Numbered from the stretch's first letter, positions 55,582-64,000 are shown. The stretch: 64,000 bases of DNA from UBA3006 sp036746695 (GCA_036746695.1 DAIODP010000001.1:682001-746000); one strand, 5' to 3'. Program-made: numbers and translations. Notes: generated from the letters alone by a model not told the origin.

Positions 55582-55587
55582 GGCGAG

Positions 55588-56937
55588 ATGACAATTGAAG
55601 CAACCAAGACACAGGCCTACCTCGACGACCGAGCCCACGTTTTTCACTCGTGGTCTGCACAGGGAACGCTCGACCCCGTTGAGATAACGGGCGGCGAAGG
55701 CTCGTATTTCTGGGACTCGACCGGCAAGAAGTATCTCGACTTCACCAGCCAATTGGTCAACCTCAACATTGGTCATCAGCACCCGAAACTTGTTGCAGCC
55801 ATCCAGGAAGCCGCCGGCAAGTTGTGCACCGTTGCCCCGTCATTTGCTAACGCATCCCGAAGCGAGGCCGCTCGCCTCATTACCGAATTGGCACCAGGTG
55901 ACTTGAACATGGTGTTCTTCACCAACGGCGGAGCCGAAGCGGCAGAAAACGCCGTGCGAATGAGCAAGCTTCACACTGGTCGACACAAAATATTGACGAT
56001 GTACCGCTCGTACCACGGTTCAACCGCAGGTGCGATTGCACTTACCGGCGACCCACGCCGTTGGCCAAACGAAACTGGCGCATCGGGCGCAGTGAAGTTC
56101 TGGGGGCCATACCAATATCGCACTGCTTTTTATTCCTCTAACGCACAAGAAGAGTGCCAACGCGCGCTGCAGCACCTCGAAGACGTGTTGATGGTTGAAG
56201 GCCCGCACACAGTCGCCATGATTGGTCTTGAAAGTGTTGTTGGCACCAACGGTGTTTTGGTTCCACCAGACGGCTACCTCAAGGGCGTACGCGAGATTTG
56301 CGACAAGCACGGCATCGTCATGATGTGCGACGAAGTTATGGCCGGCTTTGGCCGTTGCGGCGAATGGTTCGCAGTCAACAAGTGGAACGTCACACCAGAC
56401 TTGATCTGCTTCGCGAAAGGTGTCAACTCTGGCTACGTACCCCTTGGCGGCGTGATCATTAGCCAAAAAATTGCCGACTCGTTCAAAGATCGCGTCTACC
56501 CAGGCGGCCTCACATACAGCGGCCACCCACTTGCGTGCGCCGCGGCTGTTGCGTCCATCAACATTTTCAAGGAAGAAAAAATCGTTGAAAATGCACGCAG
56601 CATGGGTACCGATGTCATTGGCCCCGAGCTTGAAAAACTAAAAGCGAAGCACCCATCAATTGGCGAAGTTCGAGGCCTCGGCATGTTCTGGGCAATTGAG
56701 CTGGTTCGCAACCGCGAAACACATAAGCCACTCGTGCCATTCAACGCTTCTGGTGCTGATGCAAAACCAATGGTCGAGTTTGCAAACGCTTGCAAAGCCC
56801 GTGGCCTCTGGCCGTTCGTGCACTACAACCGCACCCATATTGCACCACCGTGCAATACGTCGGCCGATGAACTGCGCGAAGGTTTTGCCATTCTCGACGA
56901 AGCGCTCAGCGTCGCCGACTCGTACTACGAGGGCTAA
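55588..56937 (+). CDS. Class III pyridoxal-phosphate aminotransferase
   Basis: The 449-residue product has the class III fold: YFWDSTGKKYLDFTSQL, FFTNGGAEAAENAVRM, YRSYHGSTAGAIALTGD, VMMCDEVMAGFGRCG (PLP-ring Asp) and the Schiff-base Lys in CFAKGVNSGYVPLGG. The C-terminus shows the acceptor-site Arg region in RGLGMFWAIELVRN. Members use omega-amino acids such as beta-alanine, taurine or GABA analogues; the substrate is not clear here. Downstream genes are the convergent asparaginase and nucleoside hydrolase. Confidence 0.93.
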   Translation: MTIEATKTQAYLDDRAHVFHSWSAQGTLDPVEITGGEGSYFWDSTGKKYLDFTSQLVNLNIGHQHPKLVAAIQEAAGKLCTVAPSFANASRSEAARLITELAPGDLNMVFFTNGGAEAAENAVRMSKLHTGRHKILTMYRSYHGSTAGAIALTGDPRRWPNETGASGAVKFWGPYQYRTAFYSSNAQEECQRALQHLEDVLMVEGPHTVAMIGLESVVGTNGVLVPPDGYLKGVREICDKHGIVMMCDEVMAGFGRCGEWFAVNKWNVTPDLICFAKGVNSGYVPLGGVIISQKIADSFKDRVYPGGLTYSGHPLACAAAVASINIFKEEKIVENARSMGTDVIGPELEKLKAKHPSIGEVRGLGMFWAIELVRNRETHKPLVPFNASGADAKPMVEFANACKARGLWPFVHYNRTHIAPPCNTSADELREGFAILDEALSVADSYYEG

Positions 56938-56941
56938 ATAG

Positions 56942-57913
56942 TTACAGCGTCGCGGTAACGCGCACGCTGCCAACGGGCTTACCGTGGCCAAAAATTACAG
57001 AGTCGAATGCGCGCGGATCTACTGCGCTCACGTCGACGCCAAGTGCTTGCAGTGCAAACTTCATCACTGGCGGCCGAGCACGGTTAGCGCCATCAGAAAT
57101 CTTTAACGCGATTGCCCGCCCGTCCGGCAACGCAATAGCAAAAACTCCTTCGGCCCCGTCCTTGCCCAGCAGCCCAGGAACACCTTGAATGAGCAACGTG
57201 ATGTCGCGTGTTGGGCCGCCGAGCATCTCCGGATGTTGCCTAATTGCCGCAGCCACTTGGCCTGCAGCGCTAGAGGCCGGCGCGAGAGCGACACTTCGGA
57301 ATGCTCGCGCCAATCCAGTGAGCGAGAGCGCGTGTGCGGGGGCGCCACAGCCATCCACGCCGATGAAGGATGCCTCCTCGCCCGCAAGCTGCGGAACCAT
57401 TTCGGTAATTCGTTGCTGCAACGGATGCTCCACGTGCAAATAACTCTCTAGATCCCAGCCGTTGTGTACGCACGTTGCCAACATCCCAGAGTGCTTACCG
57501 GAGCAATTCATCTGCAACGCAGTCTTTGCCCCACCCGCTCGAATAGCCGCCTGCTGCGCGTCTGGGTCGAGCGGATAGTCGGCGGTGTTGCCAAGCGCAC
57601 TTTCGGTAAGGCCCGCCGTTGCCAAAATTTCTTTGGCGGTTGAAAGGTGCTCGGCCCTGCCGTCGTGGCTTGCGCACACCAGCGCCAGCAATCTGGGTGG
57701 CAACGACAACCCACTTGCAACCATGGCGGTTGCCTGAATTGGTTTAGTCGACGAACGTGGAAACACCACAGCCCCCGCATCACCTAGCGCAAAAGCAACT
57801 GAGCCATCTGGCTCAAGCGCCACCACTGCGCCGTAATGCACCGACTCGTCGTGCCCATTGCGCGTAGTTACTGCAAGTTCGACGAATGCGTCGCTCAATG
57901 GAGATGCGCTCAC
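56942..57913 (-). CDS. L-asparaginase II (thermolabile/Rhizobium-type) family protein
   Basis: The 323-residue product has the asparaginase II family pattern: VHYGAVVALEPDG, PRSSTKPIQATAMVASG (the SxxK-like segment), CASHDGRAEH, MNCSGKHSGMLATCVHNGWD (20 residues) and GVDGCGAPAHALSLTGLARA. It hydrolyses asparagine to aspartate and ammonia. It overlaps the nucleoside hydrolase gene by ATGA; together they release nitrogen from amino acid and nucleoside sources. Confidence 0.9.
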   Translation of the reverse strand: MSASPLSDAFVELAVTTRNGHDESVHYGAVVALEPDGSVAFALGDAGAVVFPRSSTKPIQATAMVASGLSLPPRLLALVCASHDGRAEHLSTAKEILATAGLTESALGNTADYPLDPDAQQAAIRAGGAKTALQMNCSGKHSGMLATCVHNGWDLESYLHVEHPLQQRITEMVPQLAGEEASFIGVDGCGAPAHALSLTGLARAFRSVALAPASSAAGQVAAAIRQHPEMLGGPTRDITLLIQGVPGLLGKDGAEGVFAIALPDGRAIALKISDGANRARPPVMKFALQALGVDVSAVDPRAFDSVIFGHGKPVGSVRVTATL

Positions 57914-58842
57914 GAACCCAATGCCTCCATCAGCATGGTCATGAATACTTCATGGCTGGCTTTGGTCACTACGCGCGCGTTTGCTGCCTCATGCATCACG
58001 CCGAGCGTATCCATTACCACCATTCCCCTAGTGAGATGCGACTGTGTCTCTACTGCAAGAAACCACTCTTGTGTTTCGGTGGCAACCTTTTCATTAATGG
58101 CATACGCGATTGCTATTGGATCGGGCAAGTCGAAACCCGCAAGGTGTGTTTCTTCTGCACAAAATCGTTCGAGCACGCGCTGAATGTCAACTGCGAACTG
58201 CGCCCGATCGGTGCCAAGTGCGCGAATTTCGGCGGCCTCTTTGGGAGTGATGACCGCCTCTGTTCGCGAGATGTCCCACCCCACAAATTCCAATTTCATT
58301 CCCGATTGTAAAACAATGTCTACCGACTCTGGATCGACCCACATATTGAACTCGGCAACTTGTGTGACGTTGCCAATGTGATCGGCAACAGCACCCATCA
58401 CCACACAACGCTTAATAAGCGTTGCAATGGTCGGGTCTTTGCGCAGTGCAAGGGCAATGTTGGTAAGTGGCCCAAGCGTTACAAGCTCTAGTTCGTGTGC
58501 GTGCCGATGCGCCGCTGAAATAATTTCATCAATGGCGTCGCCCGAGGTTGGCACCCTGCCAAACAGCGGCAAGCCAATGTCGCCCATGCCGTCCACTCCG
58601 TGTACAAACTGCGCCGTGTCTAACGTGCGCACCAACGGTTGGGCCGCGCCAACGTAGATGGGCACTGTGCTTGCACACAGTTCGGCCGTGTACAGGGCGT
58701 TTTGCACGCCCATTTCTAGGGGGACATTGCCCGCAACCACGCTGATACCCCTCACCTCGATATCTGGGTGTCGCAGGGCAATAATCAGCGCAACCGCGTC
58801 ATCACTTGCCGTATCGGTATCGATCCACATCTGTCGTTTCAT
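57910..58842 (-). CDS. Nucleoside hydrolase (IunH family)
   Basis: The 310-residue product starts MKRQMWIDTDTASDDAVAL, containing the DxDxxxDD calcium site, followed by GISVVAGNVPLEMGVQNALY, VHGVDGMGDIGLP, LVTLGPLTNIALAL and AEFNMWVDPESVDIVL (metal/substrate loop). It cleaves the N-glycosidic bond of ribonucleosides. ATG 58842 with TACGGT 8 nt upstream is preferred; the in-frame extension to 58935 would overlap the divergent gene. It is first of a two-gene operon with the asparaginase. Confidence 0.92.
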   Translation of the reverse strand: MKRQMWIDTDTASDDAVALIIALRHPDIEVRGISVVAGNVPLEMGVQNALYTAELCASTVPIYVGAAQPLVRTLDTAQFVHGVDGMGDIGLPLFGRVPTSGDAIDEIISAAHRHAHELELVTLGPLTNIALALRKDPTIATLIKRCVVMGAVADHIGNVTQVAEFNMWVDPESVDIVLQSGMKLEFVGWDISRTEAVITPKEAAEIRALGTDRAQFAVDIQRVLERFCAEETHLAGFDLPDPIAIAYAINEKVATETQEWFLAVETQSHLTRGMVVMDTLGVMHEAANARVVTKASHEVFMTMLMEALGS

Positions 58843-58850
58843 CGCGAAAC

Positions 58851-58856
58851 ACCGTA
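58851..58856 (-). promoter_or_regulatory. -10 element of the nucleoside hydrolase gene (leaderless)
   Basis: TACGGT on the minus strand is 8 nt before ATG 58842. Confidence 0.45.
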
Positions 58857-58866
58857 ACACTCCCAC

Positions 58867-58872
58867 TACTAT
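58867..58872 (+). promoter_or_regulatory. -10 element of the M23 peptidase gene (leaderless)
   Basis: TACTAT is 6 nt before ATG 58879, in the 36-nt divergent region shared with the nucleoside hydrolase. Confidence 0.52.
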
Positions 58873-58878
58873 CGCCCA

Positions 58879-59511
58879 ATGCGCCTCGTGCTGCGAATTG
58901 TCGTGATGGCGGTAGTGTTGGGCGTTCCTACGCATGCCAGCGCCGACGAAGCTGCTTCGCCACCTCGTTACGTATTCCCGTTTTCAAAAATCCCCGTTAC
59001 ATACCCGCGTGATCATGTCGACTACCCAGCAGCCGATGTGGAGGGTTGTTACGCGCGCGTGCTAGCGCCAACTGCAGGCATTGTCACGCAACGACACATC
59101 CGCGACAAGTGGGTAAAAGAAGTTGATGCTCCCGGCACCCGCGGCGGCAAAACCGTGACCATTGTGGGCGACGACAACGTCCGCTATTTCTTTTCACATC
59201 TTGGGCGTGTCAAGGTGCGTGTAGGGCAACGCGTCGCACCAGGCGACTGGATTGGTGTGATGGGCTCCAGCGGAAACGCACGAGTAACGCGCTGCCATAC
59301 ACACTTTGGGATCTCACGCATCTGCCCACTTGCCGAGGCCTACCTGCTGCAGGGCGAAATTTGGCCGCAACAGTACTTGGATGCTTGGCGGGAGGGTAAA
59401 CAACTGTCGCCAAGACGCGAAGTTGCAAAAAATGCAAACAGCGATCCGCAAGGATGCATCCGCAGCAGGGCAGATACTCGCGCGGCATCGCCGCGAAGTG
59501 TTGGTGGTTAG
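58879..59511 (+). CDS. Secreted M23/LytM-type peptidase domain protein
   Basis: The 210-residue product has a signal peptide (about 1-22). The LytM fold shows HVDYPAADVEG (first metal His and Asp), VLAPTAGIVT, FFSHLGRVKVRVGQRV, GDWIGVMGSSGNA and the HxH motif in RCHTHFGIS, so the zinc site looks intact. Such enzymes cleave peptidoglycan crosslinks or are inactive regulators. The tail is basic and probably disordered. Its end overlaps mdh by 4 nt. Confidence 0.85.
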   Translation: MRLVLRIVVMAVVLGVPTHASADEAASPPRYVFPFSKIPVTYPRDHVDYPAADVEGCYARVLAPTAGIVTQRHIRDKWVKEVDAPGTRGGKTVTIVGDDNVRYFFSHLGRVKVRVGQRVAPGDWIGVMGSSGNARVTRCHTHFGISRICPLAEAYLLQGEIWPQQYLDAWREGKQLSPRREVAKNANSDPQGCIRSRADTRAASPRSVGG

Positions 59512-60494
59512 ATCAGGCCGAGTTCTTTAACTGCGTCGCGCTCTTCGAGCAACTCTGCAACCGAAGCATCAATTCGTGCGCGGCTAAACGCATCGATATC
59601 AAGGCCTTGCACGATTGAGTAATCGCCGTTGGCGCATGTGCATGGGAAGGACGAGATGAGGCCTTCTGGCACTCCGTAACTGCCATCGGACGGCACCGAC
59701 ATAGAGACCCAATCACCGGCTGGCGTGCCTTGCACCCAGTCGCGAATGTGGTCAATTGCGGCGTTAGCAGCACTTGCGGCCGACGACAAACCACGAGCCT
59801 TGATCACGGCTGCACCCCGCTTGGCGACTGTAGGAATGTACGTCTCTTCAATCCACGACTGATCGTTCACCAATTGTGCTGCATTTTTTCCATCTACTTC
59901 GCAATTGAACAAGTCGGGGTATTGCGTTACAGAGTGATTGCCCCAGATCGTCATCTTCTTGATCGAAGCAACTGGCTTATTCACGCGCTGCGCCAACTGA
60001 CTGACCGCACGGTTGTGATCGAGGCGTGTCATTGCGGTGAACTGACGCGGGTCGATGTTGGGTGCGTTGTGCATTGCAATGAGCGAGTTGGTGTTGGCCG
60101 GGTTTCCAACCACCAGCACTTTGATGTTCTTTTTTGCGTTTGCGCTAATCGCTGCACCCTGCGGCTTGAAGATGCCACCGTTTGCCGACAACAGATCAGA
60201 ACGTTCCATGCCATCTTTGCGTGGCATTGCGCCAACCAGCAATGCAATGTCGGCATCACCAAATGCCACGTTGGCGTCGTCGGTTGTAATGACATCGACC
60301 AGTGGAGAAAATGCGCAGTCATCCAACTCCATCTTTACGCCGCCAAGCGCACCAAGCGCTGGCGTCACTTCAAGCAACTGCAAAATCACGGGCGTATCGG
60401 GCCCAAGCATTGCGCCTGATGCGATACGAAAAAGAAGGCTGTAGCCAATTTGGCCGGCAGCGCCTGTTATTGCGACACGTACTGGTGTTTTCAT
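59508..60494 (-). CDS. mdh: Malate dehydrogenase
   Basis: The 328-residue product has the NAD-binding GAAGQIGYSLLFRIASGAML, LLVGAMPRKDGMERSDLL (active-site mobile loop Arg), VVGNPANTNSLIAM, MTRLDHNRA (catalytic Asp/Arg region) and IWGNHSVTQYPDL (catalytic His). It oxidises malate to oxaloacetate in the TCA cycle. TAAGGT lies 7 nt before ATG 60494. It stands near sucCD (62402-64000), but with its own promoter. Confidence 0.95.
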   Translation of the reverse strand: MKTPVRVAITGAAGQIGYSLLFRIASGAMLGPDTPVILQLLEVTPALGALGGVKMELDDCAFSPLVDVITTDDANVAFGDADIALLVGAMPRKDGMERSDLLSANGGIFKPQGAAISANAKKNIKVLVVGNPANTNSLIAMHNAPNIDPRQFTAMTRLDHNRAVSQLAQRVNKPVASIKKMTIWGNHSVTQYPDLFNCEVDGKNAAQLVNDQSWIEETYIPTVAKRGAAVIKARGLSSAASAANAAIDHIRDWVQGTPAGDWVSMSVPSDGSYGVPEGLISSFPCTCANGDYSIVQGLDIDAFSRARIDASVAELLEERDAVKELGLI

Positions 60495-60501
60495 AGATGA
60501 G

Positions 60502-60507
60502 ACCTTA
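60502..60507 (-). promoter_or_regulatory. -10 element of mdh (leaderless)
   Basis: TAAGGT on the minus strand is 7 nt before ATG 60494, between mdh and the end of the acyltransferase gene. It could also act as an AAGG Shine-Dalgarno, but the spacing favours a promoter. Confidence 0.45.
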
Positions 60508-62397
60508 CTTCCCTACTGCTTGCATGATGAGATCCGCATATATCCTCTGACCCTCTTCGTTGAGGTGAATTTTGTCGCCGTACAAGAATTCGGGGTGCTC
60601 TTGCGCGTACGTGTACCAGTCCAAAACCTTGACATTTCCATACTTGTCGGGCATTGCCCTCACCAGTTCGTTATTCGGGTCCTGCCATGGCTTGCTGGGC
60701 ACATGCGCCGTCAGGAACAGCACCAAATCAACGTCTGCGAGTGGAACCATTATTTCGTCCAACGTTTCTTGGTCGACATAGTTGTTGGTGCCCAGGTGGA
60801 TGATGACGAACTCGCCCAATCGATTAATCGATTTCACATAATTTGAAATTTCTAACGCTTGACGAAATGATCGGCTCTTCAGCGCATCAACCGTGATGCC
60901 GCGCTCGGTAAGAATGTCAGCAGCCCCAAGCATGACCGAGTCGCCTATGGCAAGAATCGGAATGATTTGCCCGTCGAGCGTGGTGGTTGCTGTGCCCGGT
61001 ATTGACGTCTGTCCAGGAACGGTCGTACCAAGCAAATTTTGGACGACGTCTTCGTTCTCTTTAATGCTTTCCGCAATCTTTCCCTCACCCGTGCCAAATG
61101 CGAGGCTGCCAAAGGCAAACACTGGGATAACCGCCGCAACGACCAAGCCGGCAACCACTTGGCGTTTGCGCTCTCGGTCGGCATCATTACGAGGCGAACG
61201 CAGCGTGCGCACCCATTCGCCGAACGCGCCAGTACGAACTGGCATTTCGATGAATCGATACGAAACTTCGGTGATGATCAGCGTTATTGCAAAGAGAACA
61301 ACGAACTCCAGCACCGAGAGATAATTGCTGGCAACTTTCCGATGTATTTGAAAGACAGGCCAGTGATAGAGGTAGAGGCCATACGATCGCCGGCCGAAAT
61401 ATACGAATAGTGGGTTGCCTAACAGCCGTTTGCCGATGAATGTGTGTGGATGCACCGCCGCGGTGATCGTTGCAACAGCCGCCAATCCCACCAAGAAGAA
61501 CCCACCTTGAAATAGCGGGTCGTAGCCACGAATTGCGCCGGTGCCAGGAACTTCCACCACATCGTGAAAACGCCACATCATTAACGCAACGCCTGCCAAA
61601 CCAGCGAAACCAATCACGTCAATAAAGCGGCGATCGCTACTTGGGTGCGTGGAGTTAAACATGGCTGGTTGGTAGACAAATGCGAGTGCCGCACCAATGA
61701 ACAGCCCACCCGAGCGACCGATCGTTCCTAAAAAGAGATAGTCAATACGCGCCACTGCGTGACCAAAAAGCGAGATGTAGTGCTCGGGCGTTTCGATTAC
61801 CGTTCCGCGCACCCCTGGCGCGTAACTTGTCGCGACGTACACGGCCACCAGAACGGAAATGCCAAGAAAAATCGCACCCAGTTTGGCTGTGCGTGCGCCA
61901 GCAAGTCGAAGTACTGCCGCAATCAAGAGCGGCCACACAAGATAGAACTGCTCCTCAACCGCAAGTGACCACAAGTGTCGTAGCGGGTCGAGCGCGGTGC
62001 CATCGAAATACGAAGACTGCGCCCAAATCTTGAACCAGTTGAAACCATAAACAAATGCGGCAATGACGTCGCCACGCAATCGCCCAAGTTCGGCGCGTTC
62101 AAAAAGCGAGAAATACACCGTGGTTACGGTGAGCAACGTCCAAAGCGCAGGAAGCAACCTGCGTGCACGTCTTGTCCAAAAAGCGCCGAAGCTAATGGTG
62201 CCTGTTTGCCTCGACTCGGTAAGCAGCAGCAGCGTGATCAGATAACCGCTGATAACGAAGAAAACTTCGACGCCTAAGAAACCGCCACTGAGCCAGTTTT
62301 TGTTGGCGTGATAAACAACAACAGCCAATACGGCAATTGCGCGAAGCCCATCGAGCCCTGGCAAATAAGCGATGGACTGTTGGGGGCGATTCATCAC
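60505..62397 (-). CDS. OafA-like acyltransferase with C-terminal SGNH domain
   Basis: The 630-residue product has an acyltransferase 3 membrane domain (about 1-400, ten TM): YLPGLDGLRAIAVLAVVVYH (conserved catalytic-type His), GFLGVEVFFVISGYLIT and RRARRLLPALW. A SGNH-hydrolase-like domain follows (about 460-630): AIGDSVMLGAADIL (nucleophile Ser), IIHLGTNNYVD and DKIHLNEEGQ (catalytic Asp/His). The two-domain form O-acylates cell-surface polysaccharides or glycolipids. It lies 4 nt after sucD and 10 nt before mdh. Confidence 0.92.
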   Translation of the reverse strand: MMNRPQQSIAYLPGLDGLRAIAVLAVVVYHANKNWLSGGFLGVEVFFVISGYLITLLLLTESRQTGTISFGAFWTRRARRLLPALWTLLTVTTVYFSLFERAELGRLRGDVIAAFVYGFNWFKIWAQSSYFDGTALDPLRHLWSLAVEEQFYLVWPLLIAAVLRLAGARTAKLGAIFLGISVLVAVYVATSYAPGVRGTVIETPEHYISLFGHAVARIDYLFLGTIGRSGGLFIGAALAFVYQPAMFNSTHPSSDRRFIDVIGFAGLAGVALMMWRFHDVVEVPGTGAIRGYDPLFQGGFFLVGLAAVATITAAVHPHTFIGKRLLGNPLFVYFGRRSYGLYLYHWPVFQIHRKVASNYLSVLEFVVLFAITLIITEVSYRFIEMPVRTGAFGEWVRTLRSPRNDADRERKRQVVAGLVVAAVIPVFAFGSLAFGTGEGKIAESIKENEDVVQNLLGTTVPGQTSIPGTATTTLDGQIIPILAIGDSVMLGAADILTERGITVDALKSRSFRQALEISNYVKSINRLGEFVIIHLGTNNYVDQETLDEIMVPLADVDLVLFLTAHVPSKPWQDPNNELVRAMPDKYGNVKVLDWYTYAQEHPEFLYGDKIHLNEEGQRIYADLIMQAVGK

Positions 62398-62401
62398 AGA
62401 T

Positions 62402-63301
62402 TCAGCGAAGGGTTTTGACGATCTCCGCCATCAGCGCGCCGGCCTCTGTTGGGTTGAGACCAATCTGAACTCCGGCTGCTCGCAATGCATCCATCTTGCC
62501 CTGCGCAGTGCCCTTGCCGCCGGACACGATGGCACCAGCATGGCCCATCTTCTTGCCGGCTGGCGCAGTAACGCCCGCGATGTACGCACTCATTGGCTTC
62601 GTCACGTGGTGGGTAATGAACTCGGCGGCTTCCTCTTCGGCCGATCCACCAATTTCGCCGATCATGATGATGGCGTGTGTTTCTGGGTCGGCTTGAAACT
62701 GCGCCAAGCAATCAACAAATGAAGTTCCCGGCACTGGGTCGCCACCAATGCCAACGCAGGTGCTGACGCCTATTCCCTGTTGCTTCAGCTCGTACAACGC
62801 CTGATATGTAAGTGTTCCCGATCGTGAAACGATGCCAACGTTTGGCCCTGCCGCGGTTGGTACTTGTGCAATTTCACCGGCAGTGATGCCGATGTTGCAT
62901 TTTCCTGGGCTGATAATGCCTGGGCAGTTTGGGCCAAGCAACCGTGTTGCTGGGTAGTCGCGCTGCAATGTTGCAAACACACGTGCTTCGTCTTGTGCGG
63001 GAACACCTTCGGTAATGCACACAACGAAACCAATGCCTGCTCGGGCCGCTTCAAGAATTGCTGCTGGCGCAGCTTTTGGTGGCACCGCAATGAACGATGC
63101 TGTTGCACCGGTTGCAGCAACCGCATCAGCAACGGTGTCGAACACTGGAATGCCCTCAACGTCTTGTCCGGCTTTGCCCGGAGTAACGCCGCCCACCACT
63201 TGGGTGCCGTAAGCCTTGTTGCGCAGGCCGTGATAACGACCTTGCCCACCAGTGAGGCCTTGCACGATCACCTTGGTGTTTTGATCTACGAAAATTGCCA
63301 T
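62402..63301 (-). CDS. sucD: Succinyl-CoA synthetase, alpha subunit
   Basis: The 299-residue product has the CoA-binding domain (VQGLTGGQGRYHGLRNKAYG, TQVVGGVTPGKAG), FIAVPPKAAPAAILEAARAG (20 residues) and GPNCPGIISPGKCNIGI, and the phospho-His loop GHAGAIVSGGKGTAQGK. It makes succinate and ATP or GTP from succinyl-CoA. AGGAG precedes ATG 63301 and it follows sucC by 9 nt. Confidence 0.96.
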   Translation of the reverse strand: MAIFVDQNTKVIVQGLTGGQGRYHGLRNKAYGTQVVGGVTPGKAGQDVEGIPVFDTVADAVAATGATASFIAVPPKAAPAAILEAARAGIGFVVCITEGVPAQDEARVFATLQRDYPATRLLGPNCPGIISPGKCNIGITAGEIAQVPTAAGPNVGIVSRSGTLTYQALYELKQQGIGVSTCVGIGGDPVPGTSFVDCLAQFQADPETHAIIMIGEIGGSAEEEAAEFITHHVTKPMSAYIAGVTAPAGKKMGHAGAIVSGGKGTAQGKMDALRAAGVQIGLNPTEAGALMAEIVKTLR

Positions 63302-63310
63302 GATCTGCTC

Positions 63311-64000
63311 CTACTTGGCCATCTCGACGGCGGCGCGAGCTGCCTCGATCATGGTGGGTCGACTTGTCAGCTGCGATTCGGGGATTCCGGCCTCGGCCAG
63401 AATCTTGCGACCCTCCTCGGCATTGGTGCCATCAAGGCGAATAACAATTGGGGCGCGAAGCGCAACGCGCTTCACTGCCTCGACAATGCCCTTCGCAACT
63501 TCTTCGCCGCGGGTAATGCCGCCGAAGATATTGATAAAAATGCTCTTCACTTTGGCATCAGAGTTGATTACTTCAAGTGCCGCCGTCATCATCTCGGCGT
63601 TAGCGCCGCCGCCGATATCAAGGAAGTTGGCAGCCGAGCCGCCAACCTGATTAACCACGTCGAGCGTGCTCATTGCAAGGCCAGCACCATTGGCAATGAT
63701 TCCGACGGTTCCGTCGAGGCCGATGTACTGCAAGTTCTTCTCGCGAGCCAATTTTTCGCGATCGTCTAGTTCTTCAGTTGCTGCATACTCTTCCCATTCC
63801 GGGTGGCGGAAGGAGGCATTGACGTCCAAACTTACTTTTGCGTCCAGTGCGTGCACCTCGCCGGTTGGCTTCAAAATAAGTGGGTTGATTTCTGCCAAGT
63901 CGCAGTCACCCTTAGTGAAGCATTCGTACAACTTCACCAACATGTCGGACACACCGTCAATTGCCTTTGCCGGAATCTTTGCGTCGATCGCGGCCTGACG
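63311..64000 (-). CDS. sucC: Succinyl-CoA synthetase, beta subunit (5' end outside window)
   Basis: The visible 229 residues are the C-terminal part: LAEINPLILKPTG (ATP-grasp metal site), GLDGTVGIIANGAGLAMSTL, NFLDIGGGANAEMMTAAL, FINIFGGITRGEEVAKGI and VIRLDGTNAEEGRKIL. The frame is open to the window edge (RQAAIDAKIPAKAIDG precedes the first GTG), so the gene continues beyond 64000. It pairs with sucD in the TCA cycle. Confidence 0.96.
   Translation of the reverse strand, partial: RQAAIDAKIPAKAIDGVSDMLVKLYECFTKGDCDLAEINPLILKPTGEVHALDAKVSLDVNASFRHPEWEEYAATEELDDREKLAREKNLQYIGLDGTVGIIANGAGLAMSTLDVVNQVGGSAANFLDIGGGANAEMMTAALEVINSDAKVKSIFINIFGGITRGEEVAKGIVEAVKRVALRAPIVIRLDGTNAEEGRKILAEAGIPESQLTSRPTMIEAARAAVEMAK

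Overview
The window is a compact, gene-dense stretch of chromosome of moderate GC content from an actinobacterium. Actinobacterial markers are a WhiB1-type regulator next to a PdtaS-type histidine kinase, the MSMEG_4193/DUF3090/SCO1664 gene set, a DUF3107 protein, a tandem pair of ArsA/Get3-like ATPases, and very frequent leaderless gene starts. The GC content (lower than Streptomyces or Mycobacterium), the very small intergenic gaps, an intact System I (Ccm) cytochrome c maturation operon and many acyl-CoA, sulfatase and dehalogenase genes suggest a planktonic member of the Acidimicrobiia. That placement is inference; no rRNA or other taxonomic anchor is present. No tRNA, rRNA, CRISPR array, insertion sequence or phage was recognised. 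No intergenic gap exceeds 300 nt; the longest is 6973-7236.

Layout. 39-4438: YqeY, a DsbB/TlpA-like thiol pair and a zinc uptake operon (znuABC) with two Zur-box-like operators. 4422-8427: DNA repair (Ogt), methylglyoxal synthase, a DUF805 protein, an acyl-CoA dehydrogenase and an FrhB-like iron-sulfur flavoprotein. 8428-12300: UDG, the MSMEG_4193 cassette with a fourth gene, and a small coiled-coil/membrane gene broken by a TGA codon. 12310-18070: a 1675-residue glycine-rich surface protein with a polytopic C-terminus, divergent from a TetR gene. 18071-21581: EtfAB, a lipid kinase and a glycerophosphodiesterase. 21642-27862: whiB1, pdtaS, ArsA-like pair, DUF3107, mrp and a SufR-like regulator. 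27875-36179: a sulfite-oxidase-like enzyme, SixA and a crotonase-ccmABCDEFGHI operon that includes a 44-codon ccmD. 36192-42411: regulators (TetR, DtxR), a HelR-like helicase, lipoproteins and YbaK. 42428-51645: a structured leader RNA plus unknown gene, then a catabolic region (FAH hydrolase, D-aminoacylase-like, DinB, sulfatase, MBL, haloalkane dehalogenase, CapA). 51627-64000: ammonium transporter with a GlnR-like site, HNH, Nudix, carotenoid oxygenase, aminotransferase, asparaginase, nucleoside hydrolase, M23 peptidase, malate dehydrogenase, an acyltransferase and sucCD (sucC cut by the window edge).

How the genes work together. Several blocks are coherent: zinc uptake; heme handling and cytochrome c assembly; iron-sulfur supply (mrp with a divergent SufR-like repressor); TCA enzymes (mdh, sucCD); electron transfer from acyl-CoA oxidation (EtfAB, acyl-CoA dehydrogenase, crotonase); and nitrogen scavenging (amt, asparaginase, nucleoside hydrolase, aminotransferase).

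The strongest overall signal is regulatory. About twenty genes have a TAnnnT hexamer ending 6-8 nt before the start codon and no Shine-Dalgarno sequence, which predicts leaderless mRNAs. Several divergent pairs are separated by only 12-36 nt with interlocking -10 elements. The most novel single item is the leader at 42428-42528, where two mutually exclusive 8-bp pairings can expose or hide the ribosome binding site.
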